Positions 47,956 to 55,244 of a stretch of 64,000 bases of DNA are shown piece by piece (positions within the stretch are counted from its first letter, which is position 1; every line of letters begins with the position of its first letter). This DNA is from Betaproteobacteria bacterium (GTDB taxonomy: Bacteria; Pseudomonadota; Gammaproteobacteria; Burkholderiales; SG8-39), in NCBI GenBank assembly GCA_016210745.1, contig JACQTO010000220.1, positions 1 through 64,000 of the forward strand, given 5' to 3'. The position numbers were made by a program, and so were the translations under genes. The notes below the pieces were generated by a model that worked only from the letters and a program-made list of their open reading frames with translations, was not told the origin of the DNA and ran no database searches.

Positions 47956-48806
47956 TTCTTGCCTTTCTTGCCGGCGGCAGCCTTGATCGCCGCGGCCGCG
48001 CGGCGATACGCCGTTCCGTATTCGGGGCGTTCATTCTTGGCGAGCACGCCGGTCTGCATGTCATTGGGGCGAAACGGGGTATCGACCGTGTCGCGATAGG
48101 CGCTGGGCCGCAGTTCGCTCTTTTGGCGCATGATCATCTCCGGCGAGGAGCCAAGCTCGTTCTTGCGTCCGAAGATTTCGGTGCAGTCCGACAGCACCTC
48201 AATGAACGCGAAGCCCGGATGCTCCAGGCCCGCTTTGATGAGTTCCTTCAACTTGGGCACATGGTGCGTCACGTCGCGGCCGACGAAACCTGCTCCGGCG
48301 GCGGTGGCAAGGGCGCAGGCGTCGAACGCCGGCTCCGAGTTGCCCAGCGGCGTGGTGCTGGTAAGCATGGTCGCTGAAGTCGTGGGCGAAACCTGGCCGC
48401 CCGTCATGCCGTAGACCTCGTTGTTGAGCATGAGGCAAGTGAGCTTGAGGTTCCTGCGGCAGGCGTGGATGAGATGGTTGCCGCCGATCGCCAGACAATC
48501 GCCGTCACCGCTGATTACCACCACCCGCAGGTCCGGGCGCGCAAGCGCGAGGCCGGTCGCATAAGCGAGCGCGCGGCCGTGGGTGACGTGGAAGGTGTTG
48601 GCATCGATATAGGCCGAGAGCCGGCCGGCGCAGCCGATGCCCGAGACGACCGCGAGCTTGTCCTTGTCCACCTGCAATTCATCCAGCGCCCACAAGAGGG
48701 CACGCAACGCGATGCCGTGGCCGCAGCCCGGGCACAGGAAATGCGGCATCATTTCCATGCGCAAATACTTGCGCACGTCGAATTCGGCTGCGGTGTCGAT
48801 GATCAT
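47952..48806 (-). CDS. korB: 2-oxoacid:ferredoxin oxidoreductase beta subunit
   Basis: A 284-aa thiamine diphosphate-binding subunit: FLCPGCGHGIALRALLWAL, SGIGCAGRLSAY, ISGDGDCLAIGGNHLIHAC and the cofactor motif NNEVYGMTGGQVSPT. Length usual. A 290-bp gap with two covarying-hairpin repeats separates it from korA. Confidence 0.94.
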   Translation of the reverse strand: MIIDTAAEFDVRKYLRMEMMPHFLCPGCGHGIALRALLWALDELQVDKDKLAVVSGIGCAGRLSAYIDANTFHVTHGRALAYATGLALARPDLRVVVISGDGDCLAIGGNHLIHACRRNLKLTCLMLNNEVYGMTGGQVSPTTSATMLTSTTPLGNSEPAFDACALATAAGAGFVGRDVTHHVPKLKELIKAGLEHPGFAFIEVLSDCTEIFGRKNELGSSPEMIMRQKSELRPSAYRDTVDTPFRPNDMQTGVLAKNERPEYGTAYRRAAAAIKAAAGKKGKK

Positions 48807-48862
48807 GAGTCGGTTATCTCTGGCGTATTGACGCAGTGGGCGAGAATTTGCTTTTCAATAGG

Positions 48863-48908
48863 TCTCCCGTTTTCGTTCAGTTGCGTGCAACTGAACGAAA
48901 ACGGGAGA
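48863..48908 (-). repeat. Covarying-hairpin repeat, copy 6
   Basis: Perfect 22-bp arms with a GT centre; outer stem TCTCCCGTTTTCGTTCA. It lies between korA and korB, in their orientation, exactly 152 bp from copy 7, so the two are tandem units. Confidence 0.92.
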
Positions 48909-49014
48909 TCGAATAACGGCAAAAACAGCATCTATGGTTCCGGCTCGTTTGGGTTAGTCAGCAGACATCAGGCTAGTACTTACGACATTGGCGAAAATTG
49001 GCTTTTCAAATACG

Positions 49015-49060
49015 TCTCCACATTTTGTGCGGTTGCATGCAACCGCACAAAATGTGGAGA
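49015..49060 (-). repeat. Covarying-hairpin repeat, copy 7
   Basis: Perfect 22-bp arms with an AT centre; outer stem TCTCCACATTTTGTGCG. The unit's left end overlaps the last codons and stop of korA (49097-49107). Confidence 0.92.
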
Positions 49061-49096
49061 TCGAATAACGGCAAAAGCAGCATCGACGATTCCAAT

Positions 49097-50272
49097 TCAT
49101 CGGGCTTGGGTTTCTCTTGCCAGCTCTTCGAGCCTCGCGCCAATCTCCGACGGCGAAATCGGCTCGCCGTTGTATCGGTCGATGCCCTCCACGCGCGTGC
49201 CGCGCAGGATGCGCTCGACTTCCAGGCGCAACTGTCCGGCATTCATCTCCGGCACCAGCACGGCGCGGGCGCGCGAGGCCGCCTCGCGAAGCTGCTTTTC
49301 CGGGAAAGGCCAAAGCGTAATCGGTCGGAACAAGCCCGCCTTCACGCCCTTGGCGCGCGCAAGCTCGACCGCCCGCGTGGCCGAACGGGCGCTGATGCCG
49401 ATGGCCACGATCAGCACCTCGGCATCCTTGCACTCGAGCGCCTGCCAGGCGTCTATTTGCGCGCGATGCCGGTCGAACTTGGTGAGCATGCGCGTCAAGT
49501 TGCGATTCACGATCTCCGGGTCTTGGGTCGGAAAACCGTTCTCGGCGTGGTTGAGGCCCGTGGTATGCACGCGGTAGCCGTCGCCCGGGCGCGACATCGC
49601 CGGGATGCCGCTCGCATCCGAGTCATAGGGCCGGTATTTTTCGCGCGGGCCGCTCGCCCATTTGCGCTGGACGCCTGGAGAATCTGGCCCCTGGCCGAGT
49701 TCCACCGTTTCCGTGAGCTGGGCGACGGTTTGATCGTAGAGCACGACGACCGGCGTGCGATAGGTTTCGGCCAGTTCGAAGGCGCGCAGGGTCTGTTCAA
49801 AGACCTCGCCCACCGAGGCGGGCGCGAGCGCGATCATCGGATAATCCCCGTGGCTTCCCCAGCGCGCCTGCATCAGATCGCCTTGCGCGGGGCGCGTAGG
49901 CATGCCGGTGGAGGGTCCGCCGCGCATGACGTTGATGATGACGCAAGGAATCTCGGCGCCGGCTGCGTAGCCGAGGTTTTCCTGCTTGAGCGAGAAGCCC
50001 GGACCGCTGGTCGCGGTCATCGCCTTCAGGCCGCCCATCGAGGCGCCGATCACCGCCGCCATCGAGGCGATTTCATCCTCCATCTGCACGAACACGCCGT
50101 CCACCTCCGGCAGCGCGCGCGACAGTCGCTCGGCGATTTCAGAAGACGGCGTGATCGGGTAGCCGGCGAAGAAGCGGCATCCGGCCGCGATCGCTCCCAG
50201 CGCGCAGGCGTGATTCCCCGATATCAGGCGCATCGCGCCTTTCGTTTCAAGTGCACGATCAACGGCGTTCAC
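49097..50272 (-). CDS. korA: 2-oxoacid:ferredoxin oxidoreductase alpha subunit
   Basis: A 391-aa alpha subunit with GYPITPSSEIAE, QMEDEIASMAAVIGAS, TATSGPGFSLKQENLGYA and the CoA-side PSTGMPTRPAQGDL. GTG at 50272 has GGAGGT four bases upstream; the ORF's longer N-terminus is read through a REP-like repeat (WIPACAGMT) and is spurious. Its last residues (ETQAR) and stop are encoded within the hairpin repeat's flank. Confidence 0.93.
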   Translation of the reverse strand: MNAVDRALETKGAMRLISGNHACALGAIAAGCRFFAGYPITPSSEIAERLSRALPEVDGVFVQMEDEIASMAAVIGASMGGLKAMTATSGPGFSLKQENLGYAAGAEIPCVIINVMRGGPSTGMPTRPAQGDLMQARWGSHGDYPMIALAPASVGEVFEQTLRAFELAETYRTPVVVLYDQTVAQLTETVELGQGPDSPGVQRKWASGPREKYRPYDSDASGIPAMSRPGDGYRVHTTGLNHAENGFPTQDPEIVNRNLTRMLTKFDRHRAQIDAWQALECKDAEVLIVAIGISARSATRAVELARAKGVKAGLFRPITLWPFPEKQLREAASRARAVLVPEMNAGQLRLEVERILRGTRVEGIDRYNGEPISPSEIGARLEELARETQAR

Positions 50273-50297
50273 TTCCACCTCCAACCAGCAAAACACC

Positions 50298-50393
50298 GTC
50301 ATTCCCGCGCAAGCGGGAATCCAGGAATGCCTCAAAGCACTGGATCCCCGCCCCCCGATTAAAGCGTTCGGGGGCAGGCTTCGCGGGGATGAC
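50298..50393. repeat. CGCGGGAATGAC-type repeat pair
   Basis: GTCATTCCCGCGCAAGCGGG at 50298 and an inverted partner ending GCGGGGATGAC at 50393, with an additional CCCCCGA/TCGGGGG hairpin in the second. It lies between the iorB-korD fusion and korA, inside the operon. Confidence 0.75.
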
Positions 50394-50410
50394 GACTTCT
50401 TGAGGTGCCC

Positions 50411-51370
50411 TCATGCTTTTGCGCCCTCCTGATCGATAGCGGCGTCAAGATGCACGCGAATGGCAAAGTCCGGGCATAGGAATTCGCACAGCCGGCAGCC
50501 GGTGCACTTGGCGGGCTCGGCGAGTTCGGCGATGCGCTCGCTGTTCAGCCTCAAGCAGCGCTCGGGGCAAATCTTCACGCAGATGTCGCAGCTCTTGCAC
50601 CACTCGGGTGTAATTTCCACGCGCACGCTGTAGGGCGCATCGGCAGGCGTGCGAATTCGTTCTACCGGCGCTTCGGCCTCCGGGGTCGCCTTTCGCGCCG
50701 TGTCGATCCATTCGCGCCCGAGACGAAACGCCTCGAGGTTGGCCGCAACGGTTTTCTTCGGCACGAATTGAGTGAGCGCGTTCTCCCATTCGGCCACGGA
50801 GAAATCGAGCGCGGTCGAAAGGGCCCCGATCAGGACCACGTTGGCGACACGCTCGTTGCCCAGTTCCTCGGCCATGCGGGTGGCGTCGATGGCATAGCCT
50901 TCGCCGACATGCGTTCTGACTTCGCTGGGGGTTTCGCGCGAGTAGCGCAGCGGGGCGCCCGGCCGCCGGTTCAGGCAGGAAAACGGGGGCACGATGCGTT
51001 TGGTGTCGCAGATGAAGATACCCGAGCCCGCCTTCAGGTATGGGAGCCAGCGCAGGCCCTCGGCCCATTCGAGCGCGACCAGAATGTCGGCCTCGCCTTT
51101 CGGGATGGTCGGGGACCAGACCTGCGGGCCGAAGCGCACGTGGCTGAACACGGTGCCGCCGCGCTTGGCCATTCCATGCACTTCGCTTTGCTTGACCTCG
51201 AAGCCTTTGGATTGCGCCAGCCAGGCAAGCGCCTTGGAAACCATGATGACGCCCTGCCCGCCCACGCCCACGATGAGTACGTTCATCGGTTCGCGCGCAT
51301 TGGCCGCGGCCGCTACGGGCCGCTTGGGTTCGTTTTCCAGACTGCTCCTCGAGGTCGTGGGGCCGCTCAT
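50411..51370 (-). CDS. IorB-KorD fusion (gamma subunit plus ferredoxin)
   Basis: A 319-aa fusion. Residues about 29-215 are the indolepyruvate oxidoreductase beta (IorB) domain (VLIVGVGGQGVIMVSKALA, HGMAKRGGTVFSHVRFG, GNERVANVVLIGALS). Residues about 245-305 are a two-cluster ferredoxin (CKSCDICVKICP, CTGCRLCEFLCP) like KorD subunits. It lies between iorA and korA, where separate iorB and korD genes would stand. ATG at 51370 overlaps the iorA stop. Confidence 0.9.
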   Translation of the reverse strand: MSGPTTSRSSLENEPKRPVAAAANAREPMNVLIVGVGGQGVIMVSKALAWLAQSKGFEVKQSEVHGMAKRGGTVFSHVRFGPQVWSPTIPKGEADILVALEWAEGLRWLPYLKAGSGIFICDTKRIVPPFSCLNRRPGAPLRYSRETPSEVRTHVGEGYAIDATRMAEELGNERVANVVLIGALSTALDFSVAEWENALTQFVPKKTVAANLEAFRLGREWIDTARKATPEAEAPVERIRTPADAPYSVRVEITPEWCKSCDICVKICPERCLRLNSERIAELAEPAKCTGCRLCEFLCPDFAIRVHLDAAIDQEGAKA

Positions 51371-53187
51371 TGCGTCACCTGCGCAACGGGGTGGATGCAA
51401 TCCACCGTGCACACTTGTGCGCACAGCGTGCAGCCTATGCAAAGAGAGGCGTCGATCTTGACTTTGTGCCGGCCCTCGAACGTCTCCTCGCCCCAGGTGA
51501 GCGCGGGGCAGCCCAGGTTCATGCACGCCTGGCAGGCGTTGCATTGCTCGGTTGCAATCGAGAGCGCGGGGCCCTTGATCTTGACCGGGTCGAGCACGCA
51601 CGGGCGGTTGGAAATGAGCACCGACACGCCGCGGTAGGCGATCGCCTCGCGCAGGTTCTGGTACACCGCCGCCAGATCGTAGGAGTCCACCGTGCGCACC
51701 CATTTCACGCCGATGGCACGCACCAGCGCCTCGTAGTCCACGCGCGGCGCCTCTTCGCCCCGCAGCGTCTTGCCGGTGCCCGGATGGTCCTGGCCGCCGG
51801 TCATCGCCGTAATGTGGTTATCCAGCAGCATCACCGTGATGTTCGCCTGGTTGTAGACGGCATCGATCAGCCCGGGGATACCCGCGTGCAGGAAGGTCGA
51901 ATCGCCGATGGTGGCCATCACCGGTTTGGTCTCGCCGCCGCGCCAAATGCCGATGGCGTTGCCGATCGAGGAACCCATCGACACCGTGGTATCGAGGCCT
52001 CGAAGGGGATCGAGACAGGCGAGCGTGTAGCAGCCGATGTCGCCTGCGACTCGCGCATTCGCGGCCCTCACCGCCATGTAGCTCGAGGTGTGCGGGCAGC
52101 CTGCGCAGAGCACCGGCGGCCGCGCGAGCGGCTCCGGTGTCCAGCCGATCTTCTGCGCGCGCGGCGAGAGAACCCCCGCTTTTTCGAACCCGGCACGCAC
52201 GATCTCGGGCGAGAATTCGCCGACGCGCGGGAAATACTCCTTGCCGGAGACCTTGAAGCCCAGGGCGCGCACTTCTTTTTCGATGACCGGTTCGAGCTCC
52301 TCGACGACGAACACCCGTTCGACCGACTCGCAATAGCGCCGCAGCAGCCCCTCGGGCAGCGGCCAGGAGGCGCCGAGCTTCAGAACGCTCGCGCTGGGCA
52401 GCACTTCGCGCACGTAGGGATAGCAGGTCCCGGCGGTGATGACGCCGAAGCTCGAATCGCCTGTTTCCCAGCGATTGATCGGCGAGGTTTCCAGGTATTT
52501 CGCGAGCTTCGCCTCGCGCTCGATCACGACCACGTGACGGTTTCTGGCATGAGCGGGAATCATCACGTTCTTGGCCGGGCTCTCCAGGAATCCGCGCGCG
52601 GGCGCCTCCTTGCGCGTCCCAACCACGACCGGACTGCGCGTGTGCGAGAGGCGCGTGGTGCCGCGCACGATCACCATGGTGTCGAAAGCCTCGGAAATCT
52701 CGAACGCGAGCCGCGTCAGATCGAGCGCTTCCTGCGCATCGCTCGGCTCCAACACCGGCACGGTGGCGAGCTGACCGTAGATGCGGGTGTCCTGCTCGTT
52801 TTGCGAGCTGTGGATGCCCGGATCGTCGCACACTGCAAGCACGAGTCCGCCGTTGACGCCGATGTATGCCTGCGACATGAATGCGTCGGCAGCGACGTTC
52901 AGCCCGACATGCTTCATGGATGCGAGGGCGCGGCTGCCGGCAAAGGAGGCGCCGATGGCGACGTCGAGCGCGACCTTTTCGTTGGTCGACCACTGCGCGT
53001 GCACGTCTTCGACCGGATAGGTGGCGAGCGACTCGAGGATTTCCGTGCTCGGCGTCCCGGGATAGGCGGCGGCAACCCGCATGCCGGCTTCCCACGCGCC
53101 GCGCGCGATCGCTTCGTTTCCGGTCAATGGCCGGACGTCTTTTGCCTGGTCCTGCGACGACTCAGACGCCTGTGGTACCGCGCGCAT
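51367..53187 (-). CDS. iorA: Indolepyruvate ferredoxin oxidoreductase alpha subunit
   Basis: A 606-aa enzyme that oxidises arylpyruvates to arylacetyl-CoA with ferredoxin. Motifs: AYPGTPSTEI, SMKHVGLNVAADAFM, CAGCPHTSSYMAV, TPP site GDSTFLHAGIPGLIDAVYN, and a C-terminal ferredoxin domain (CNACQACMNLGCP and CIGCTLCAQVC). AAGGGG precedes the ATG. First gene of the operon, downstream of a near-FNR box. Confidence 0.95.
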   Translation of the reverse strand: MRAVPQASESSQDQAKDVRPLTGNEAIARGAWEAGMRVAAAYPGTPSTEILESLATYPVEDVHAQWSTNEKVALDVAIGASFAGSRALASMKHVGLNVAADAFMSQAYIGVNGGLVLAVCDDPGIHSSQNEQDTRIYGQLATVPVLEPSDAQEALDLTRLAFEISEAFDTMVIVRGTTRLSHTRSPVVVGTRKEAPARGFLESPAKNVMIPAHARNRHVVVIEREAKLAKYLETSPINRWETGDSSFGVITAGTCYPYVREVLPSASVLKLGASWPLPEGLLRRYCESVERVFVVEELEPVIEKEVRALGFKVSGKEYFPRVGEFSPEIVRAGFEKAGVLSPRAQKIGWTPEPLARPPVLCAGCPHTSSYMAVRAANARVAGDIGCYTLACLDPLRGLDTTVSMGSSIGNAIGIWRGGETKPVMATIGDSTFLHAGIPGLIDAVYNQANITVMLLDNHITAMTGGQDHPGTGKTLRGEEAPRVDYEALVRAIGVKWVRTVDSYDLAAVYQNLREAIAYRGVSVLISNRPCVLDPVKIKGPALSIATEQCNACQACMNLGCPALTWGEETFEGRHKVKIDASLCIGCTLCAQVCTVDCIHPVAQVTQ

Positions 53188-53264
53188 GCCATACCCCTTG
53201 CCGACGAGAAAGTTGCGTATATTACTTGCGTCCGGCGATCTTCTTCGAAGATAGCGGGATGGAT

Positions 53265-53278
53265 TTGATCTAGATTAA
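53265..53278. promoter_or_regulatory. FNR-like box before iorA
   Basis: TTGAT-CTAG-ATTAA differs from the FNR consensus in one base, within a near-palindrome TTTGATCTAGATTAAA. It lies 78 bp upstream of the iorA start, fitting low-oxygen control of oxygen-sensitive oxidoreductases. Confidence 0.5.
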
Positions 53279-53342
53279 ACAATCCGGGAGCGCGGGAGTC
53301 GATTCGCCTCGATTCCCAGGCGTCGCCAAGGGGCAATATGGG

Positions 53343-53981
53343 TCAGGTCGCGTCGGGCTGCCTCGAGGGCTGGGCGGCGTCGAAAGCCTCCAGCTTCATG
53401 CACTCCTGGAATATGCGCATGACGCTCGGGTAAGGCGCCAGGTCGCAGTCGTAGCGCTGGGCGTTGAATACTTGCGGCACCAGGCAGCAGTCGGCCATGC
53501 TCACCTGGTCGCGCAGCACGTAGCGGCCGCACCTGGCGTTGGCGGCGAGAAACGACTCCATCATCGCAAAGCCCTCGGCGATCCAGTGCCGGTACCAGCT
53601 ATTGACCCCCGCTTCATCGAGCTTGTAGGTCCTGCGTACGTATTTGAGCGTGCGCAGGTTGTTGAGCGGATGGATTTCGCAGGCGACGATCTGCGAAAAG
53701 GCGCGCACATAGGCGCGATCCAGGGGATCCGCCGGCAGGAGCTTCGGCCCGGGATGCGCCTCGTCCAGATATTCCATGATCGCAAGCGACTGCGACAACA
53801 CCTGTCCGCCATCCTCCAGCGCCGGCACCAGCCCCAGGGGGTTGATGCCGCGGAATTCGGGCGCCGCATGCTCGGCCTTTGCCAAGCTGACCGCGACCGG
53901 CTCCCAGGCAAGCCCCTTGTAGTTGAGCGCAATGCGCACGCGGAATGCCGCCGAAGAGCGGAAAAATGTGTAGAGCTTCAT
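53343..53981 (-). CDS. maiA: Maleylacetoacetate isomerase (GST family)
   Basis: A 212-aa zeta-class glutathione transferase. N-terminal FFRSSAAFRVRIALN carries the SSxxxRVR signature that binds glutathione; NPLGLVPALEDGG and SQSLAIMEYLDE follow. MaiA isomerises maleylacetoacetate in tyrosine, homogentisate or gentisate breakdown. The partner fumarylacetoacetase is not in the window. Confidence 0.92.
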   Translation of the reverse strand: MKLYTFFRSSAAFRVRIALNYKGLAWEPVAVSLAKAEHAAPEFRGINPLGLVPALEDGGQVLSQSLAIMEYLDEAHPGPKLLPADPLDRAYVRAFSQIVACEIHPLNNLRTLKYVRRTYKLDEAGVNSWYRHWIAEGFAMMESFLAANARCGRYVLRDQVSMADCCLVPQVFNAQRYDCDLAPYPSVMRIFQECMKLEAFDAAQPSRQPDAT

Positions 53982-54050
53982 GGGTTCAGTCGGCAGTCAC
54001 TTACAAGTTTATCGTTGACAAATTTGGCCAAGATTTGGTTTCTAAATTCG

Positions 54051-54096
54051 TCTCCCCTTTTCGGGCAATTGCAAGCAATTGCCCGAAAAGGGGAGA
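54051..54096 (-). repeat. Covarying-hairpin repeat, copy 8
   Basis: Perfect 22-bp arms with an AA centre; outer stem TCTCCCCTTTTCGGGCA, inner ATTGC/GCAAT (a base-pair change from GTTGC in both arms). It is the exception to the rule: in its orientation it follows no stop codon, and lies between divergent maiA and maoC-like genes. Confidence 0.92.
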
Positions 54097-54227
54097 TTGA
54101 TAAACTGCAATTTCAGCTCCTTTGGTTCCGGCTCCTCCGGCTCAGGGTTTGACGGTTCCAGAGGGCCCGCTTGTCGGGCCGCGATCGGTTTGCAACAATG
54201 GGTCAACCAGGCGCGCGGAGAGAACCA

Positions 54228-54692
54228 ATGTTTCCAGGCAAAGGATATAACGAAACCGCCGTCGGCGACAGTTTCACCACGTCGATGACAGTGACCGAGA
54301 CCCATCTGGTGCTCGCCGCCGGAATGTTCGGCGATTTCAACCCGCTTCACGTCGACCAAGCGCACGCGGCAAAGTCGCGCCTGGGCGGGCGGGTGCTTCA
54401 CGGCGGGTTCACCAGCGCGCTGATGGCGGCAGTGCCGGGAATGTATTTCCACACGACTGCGATTGCGTATTTGGAACACGCTTGCCGATTCAAGGCGCCG
54501 GTGCGCCCAGGCGATACGCTGACCACCACCTGGACCATCACCGGCAGGGTCGACAAGCCCGATCATGACGGCGGTATCGTGGTGATGACCGCGCAGTGCC
54601 GGAACCAGGACGGCACCCTCGTCGCCGATGCCGACGGCAAGATGCTGGCGATGAATAAGCGCGGCGGGGGAGGTCGTGCAGATCGACCCTAA
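54228..54692 (+). CDS. MaoC-like hot-dog dehydratase
   Basis: A 154-aa (R)-specific enoyl-CoA hydratase-like enzyme. Catalytic D36 and H41 in GDFNPLHVD, then GGRVLHGGFTSALM. ATG at 54228, with GGAGAG upstream. The stop TAA lies in the left end of hairpin repeat copy 9. It would hydrate an enoyl-CoA made by the neighbouring acyl-CoA synthetase route. Confidence 0.9.
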   Translation: MFPGKGYNETAVGDSFTTSMTVTETHLVLAAGMFGDFNPLHVDQAHAAKSRLGGRVLHGGFTSALMAAVPGMYFHTTAIAYLEHACRFKAPVRPGDTLTTTWTITGRVDKPDHDGGIVVMTAQCRNQDGTLVADADGKMLAMNKRGGGGRADRP

Positions 54693-54737
54693 CCCGAACA
54701 AGAGGGAGCCATCGGGGCCGGATTTTGCCCTTATCAA

Positions 54738-54783
54738 TCTCGTGTTTTCGTGCAGTTGCGAGCAACTGCACGAAAACACGAGA
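54738..54783 (+). repeat. Covarying-hairpin repeat, copy 9
   Basis: Perfect 22-bp arms with a GA centre; outer stem TCTCGTGTTTTCGTGCA. The unit begins at the MaoC stop codon (CCCTAACCCGAAC) and is followed 152 bp later by copy 10. Confidence 0.92.
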
Positions 54784-54889
54784 CCACTGGAAAGCCAAAA
54801 TCTTCTCCGAAATTATCGCCAGCGATGAACTTACGAGTCCCTGAGCTGGACGAGCCGGAACCAGTGAAGCTGGCTTCGCCGTTTTTCAA

Positions 54890-54935
54890 TCTCCCCTTTT
54901 CATGCAGTTGCACGCAACTGCATGAAAAGGGGAGA
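54890..54935 (+). repeat. Covarying-hairpin repeat, copy 10
   Basis: Perfect 22-bp arms with an AC centre; outer stem TCTCCCCTTTTCATGCA. Tandem with copy 9. Its right flank (CGAATTTGGAAACCAAATCC to CTTGTAAG) runs into the stop codon of the convergent SemiSWEET gene. Confidence 0.92.
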
Positions 54936-54989
54936 CGAATTTGGAAACCAAATCCTCGCCAAATCTGTCGACAGTACTCTTGTAAGAAA

Positions 54990-55244
54990 CTACCGAAATC
55001 GCAGCTTCAGCACCAGCACGGTCGCCGAGAGAACCAGCGTAATGCCGTTGGTCACGATCACCGGCAGCGCATCGAGCATGAACCCGTAGATCACCCACAG
55101 CGCGACACCGGCGGTGAAGACCCAGTACATGCCGAGCGAGATATCGCGCGCCGAGCGCGTGCGCCATATCCGGATCACCTGCGGTATGAACGCGATCGTC
55201 GTCAGCGTGCCGGCGACGAATCCGACCCAATCGGTGCCGCTCAC
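54990..55244 (-). CDS. SemiSWEET (PQ-loop) transporter
   Basis: An 84-aa three-helix sugar transporter half-unit: GFVAGTLTTIAFIPQVIRIW with the PQ motif, SARDISLGMYWVF, and a third helix VTNGITLVLSATVLVLKL. GTG start overlaps the acyl-CoA synthetase stop as GTGA, so the two are coupled. Substrate unknown. Confidence 0.9.
   Translation of the reverse strand: MSGTDWVGFVAGTLTTIAFIPQVIRIWRTRSARDISLGMYWVFTAGVALWVIYGFMLDALPVIVTNGITLVLSATVLVLKLRFR

Noticed and set aside
50273..50335. Longer N-terminus of KorA beginning MRHSWIPACAGMT
   Set aside because: This peptide is the usual translation of a CGCGGGAATGAC-type repeat; a GTG with GGAGGT at 50272 is the better start.
51370..53268. 632-aa plus-strand ORF opposite iorA
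   Set aside because: Antisense shadow: iorA has all family motifs and a ribosome site on the minus strand.
25631..54935. Covarying-hairpin repeats as integron attC sites
   Set aside because: They lie at gene 3' ends and are palindromic, but lack the RYYYAAC and GTTRRRY ends, follow genes on both strands and large core genes, and no integron integrase is present.
25631..54935. Covarying-hairpin repeats as CRISPR array or simple rho-independent terminators
   Set aside because: Spacing is irregular with genes in between, and no T-run follows the stems.
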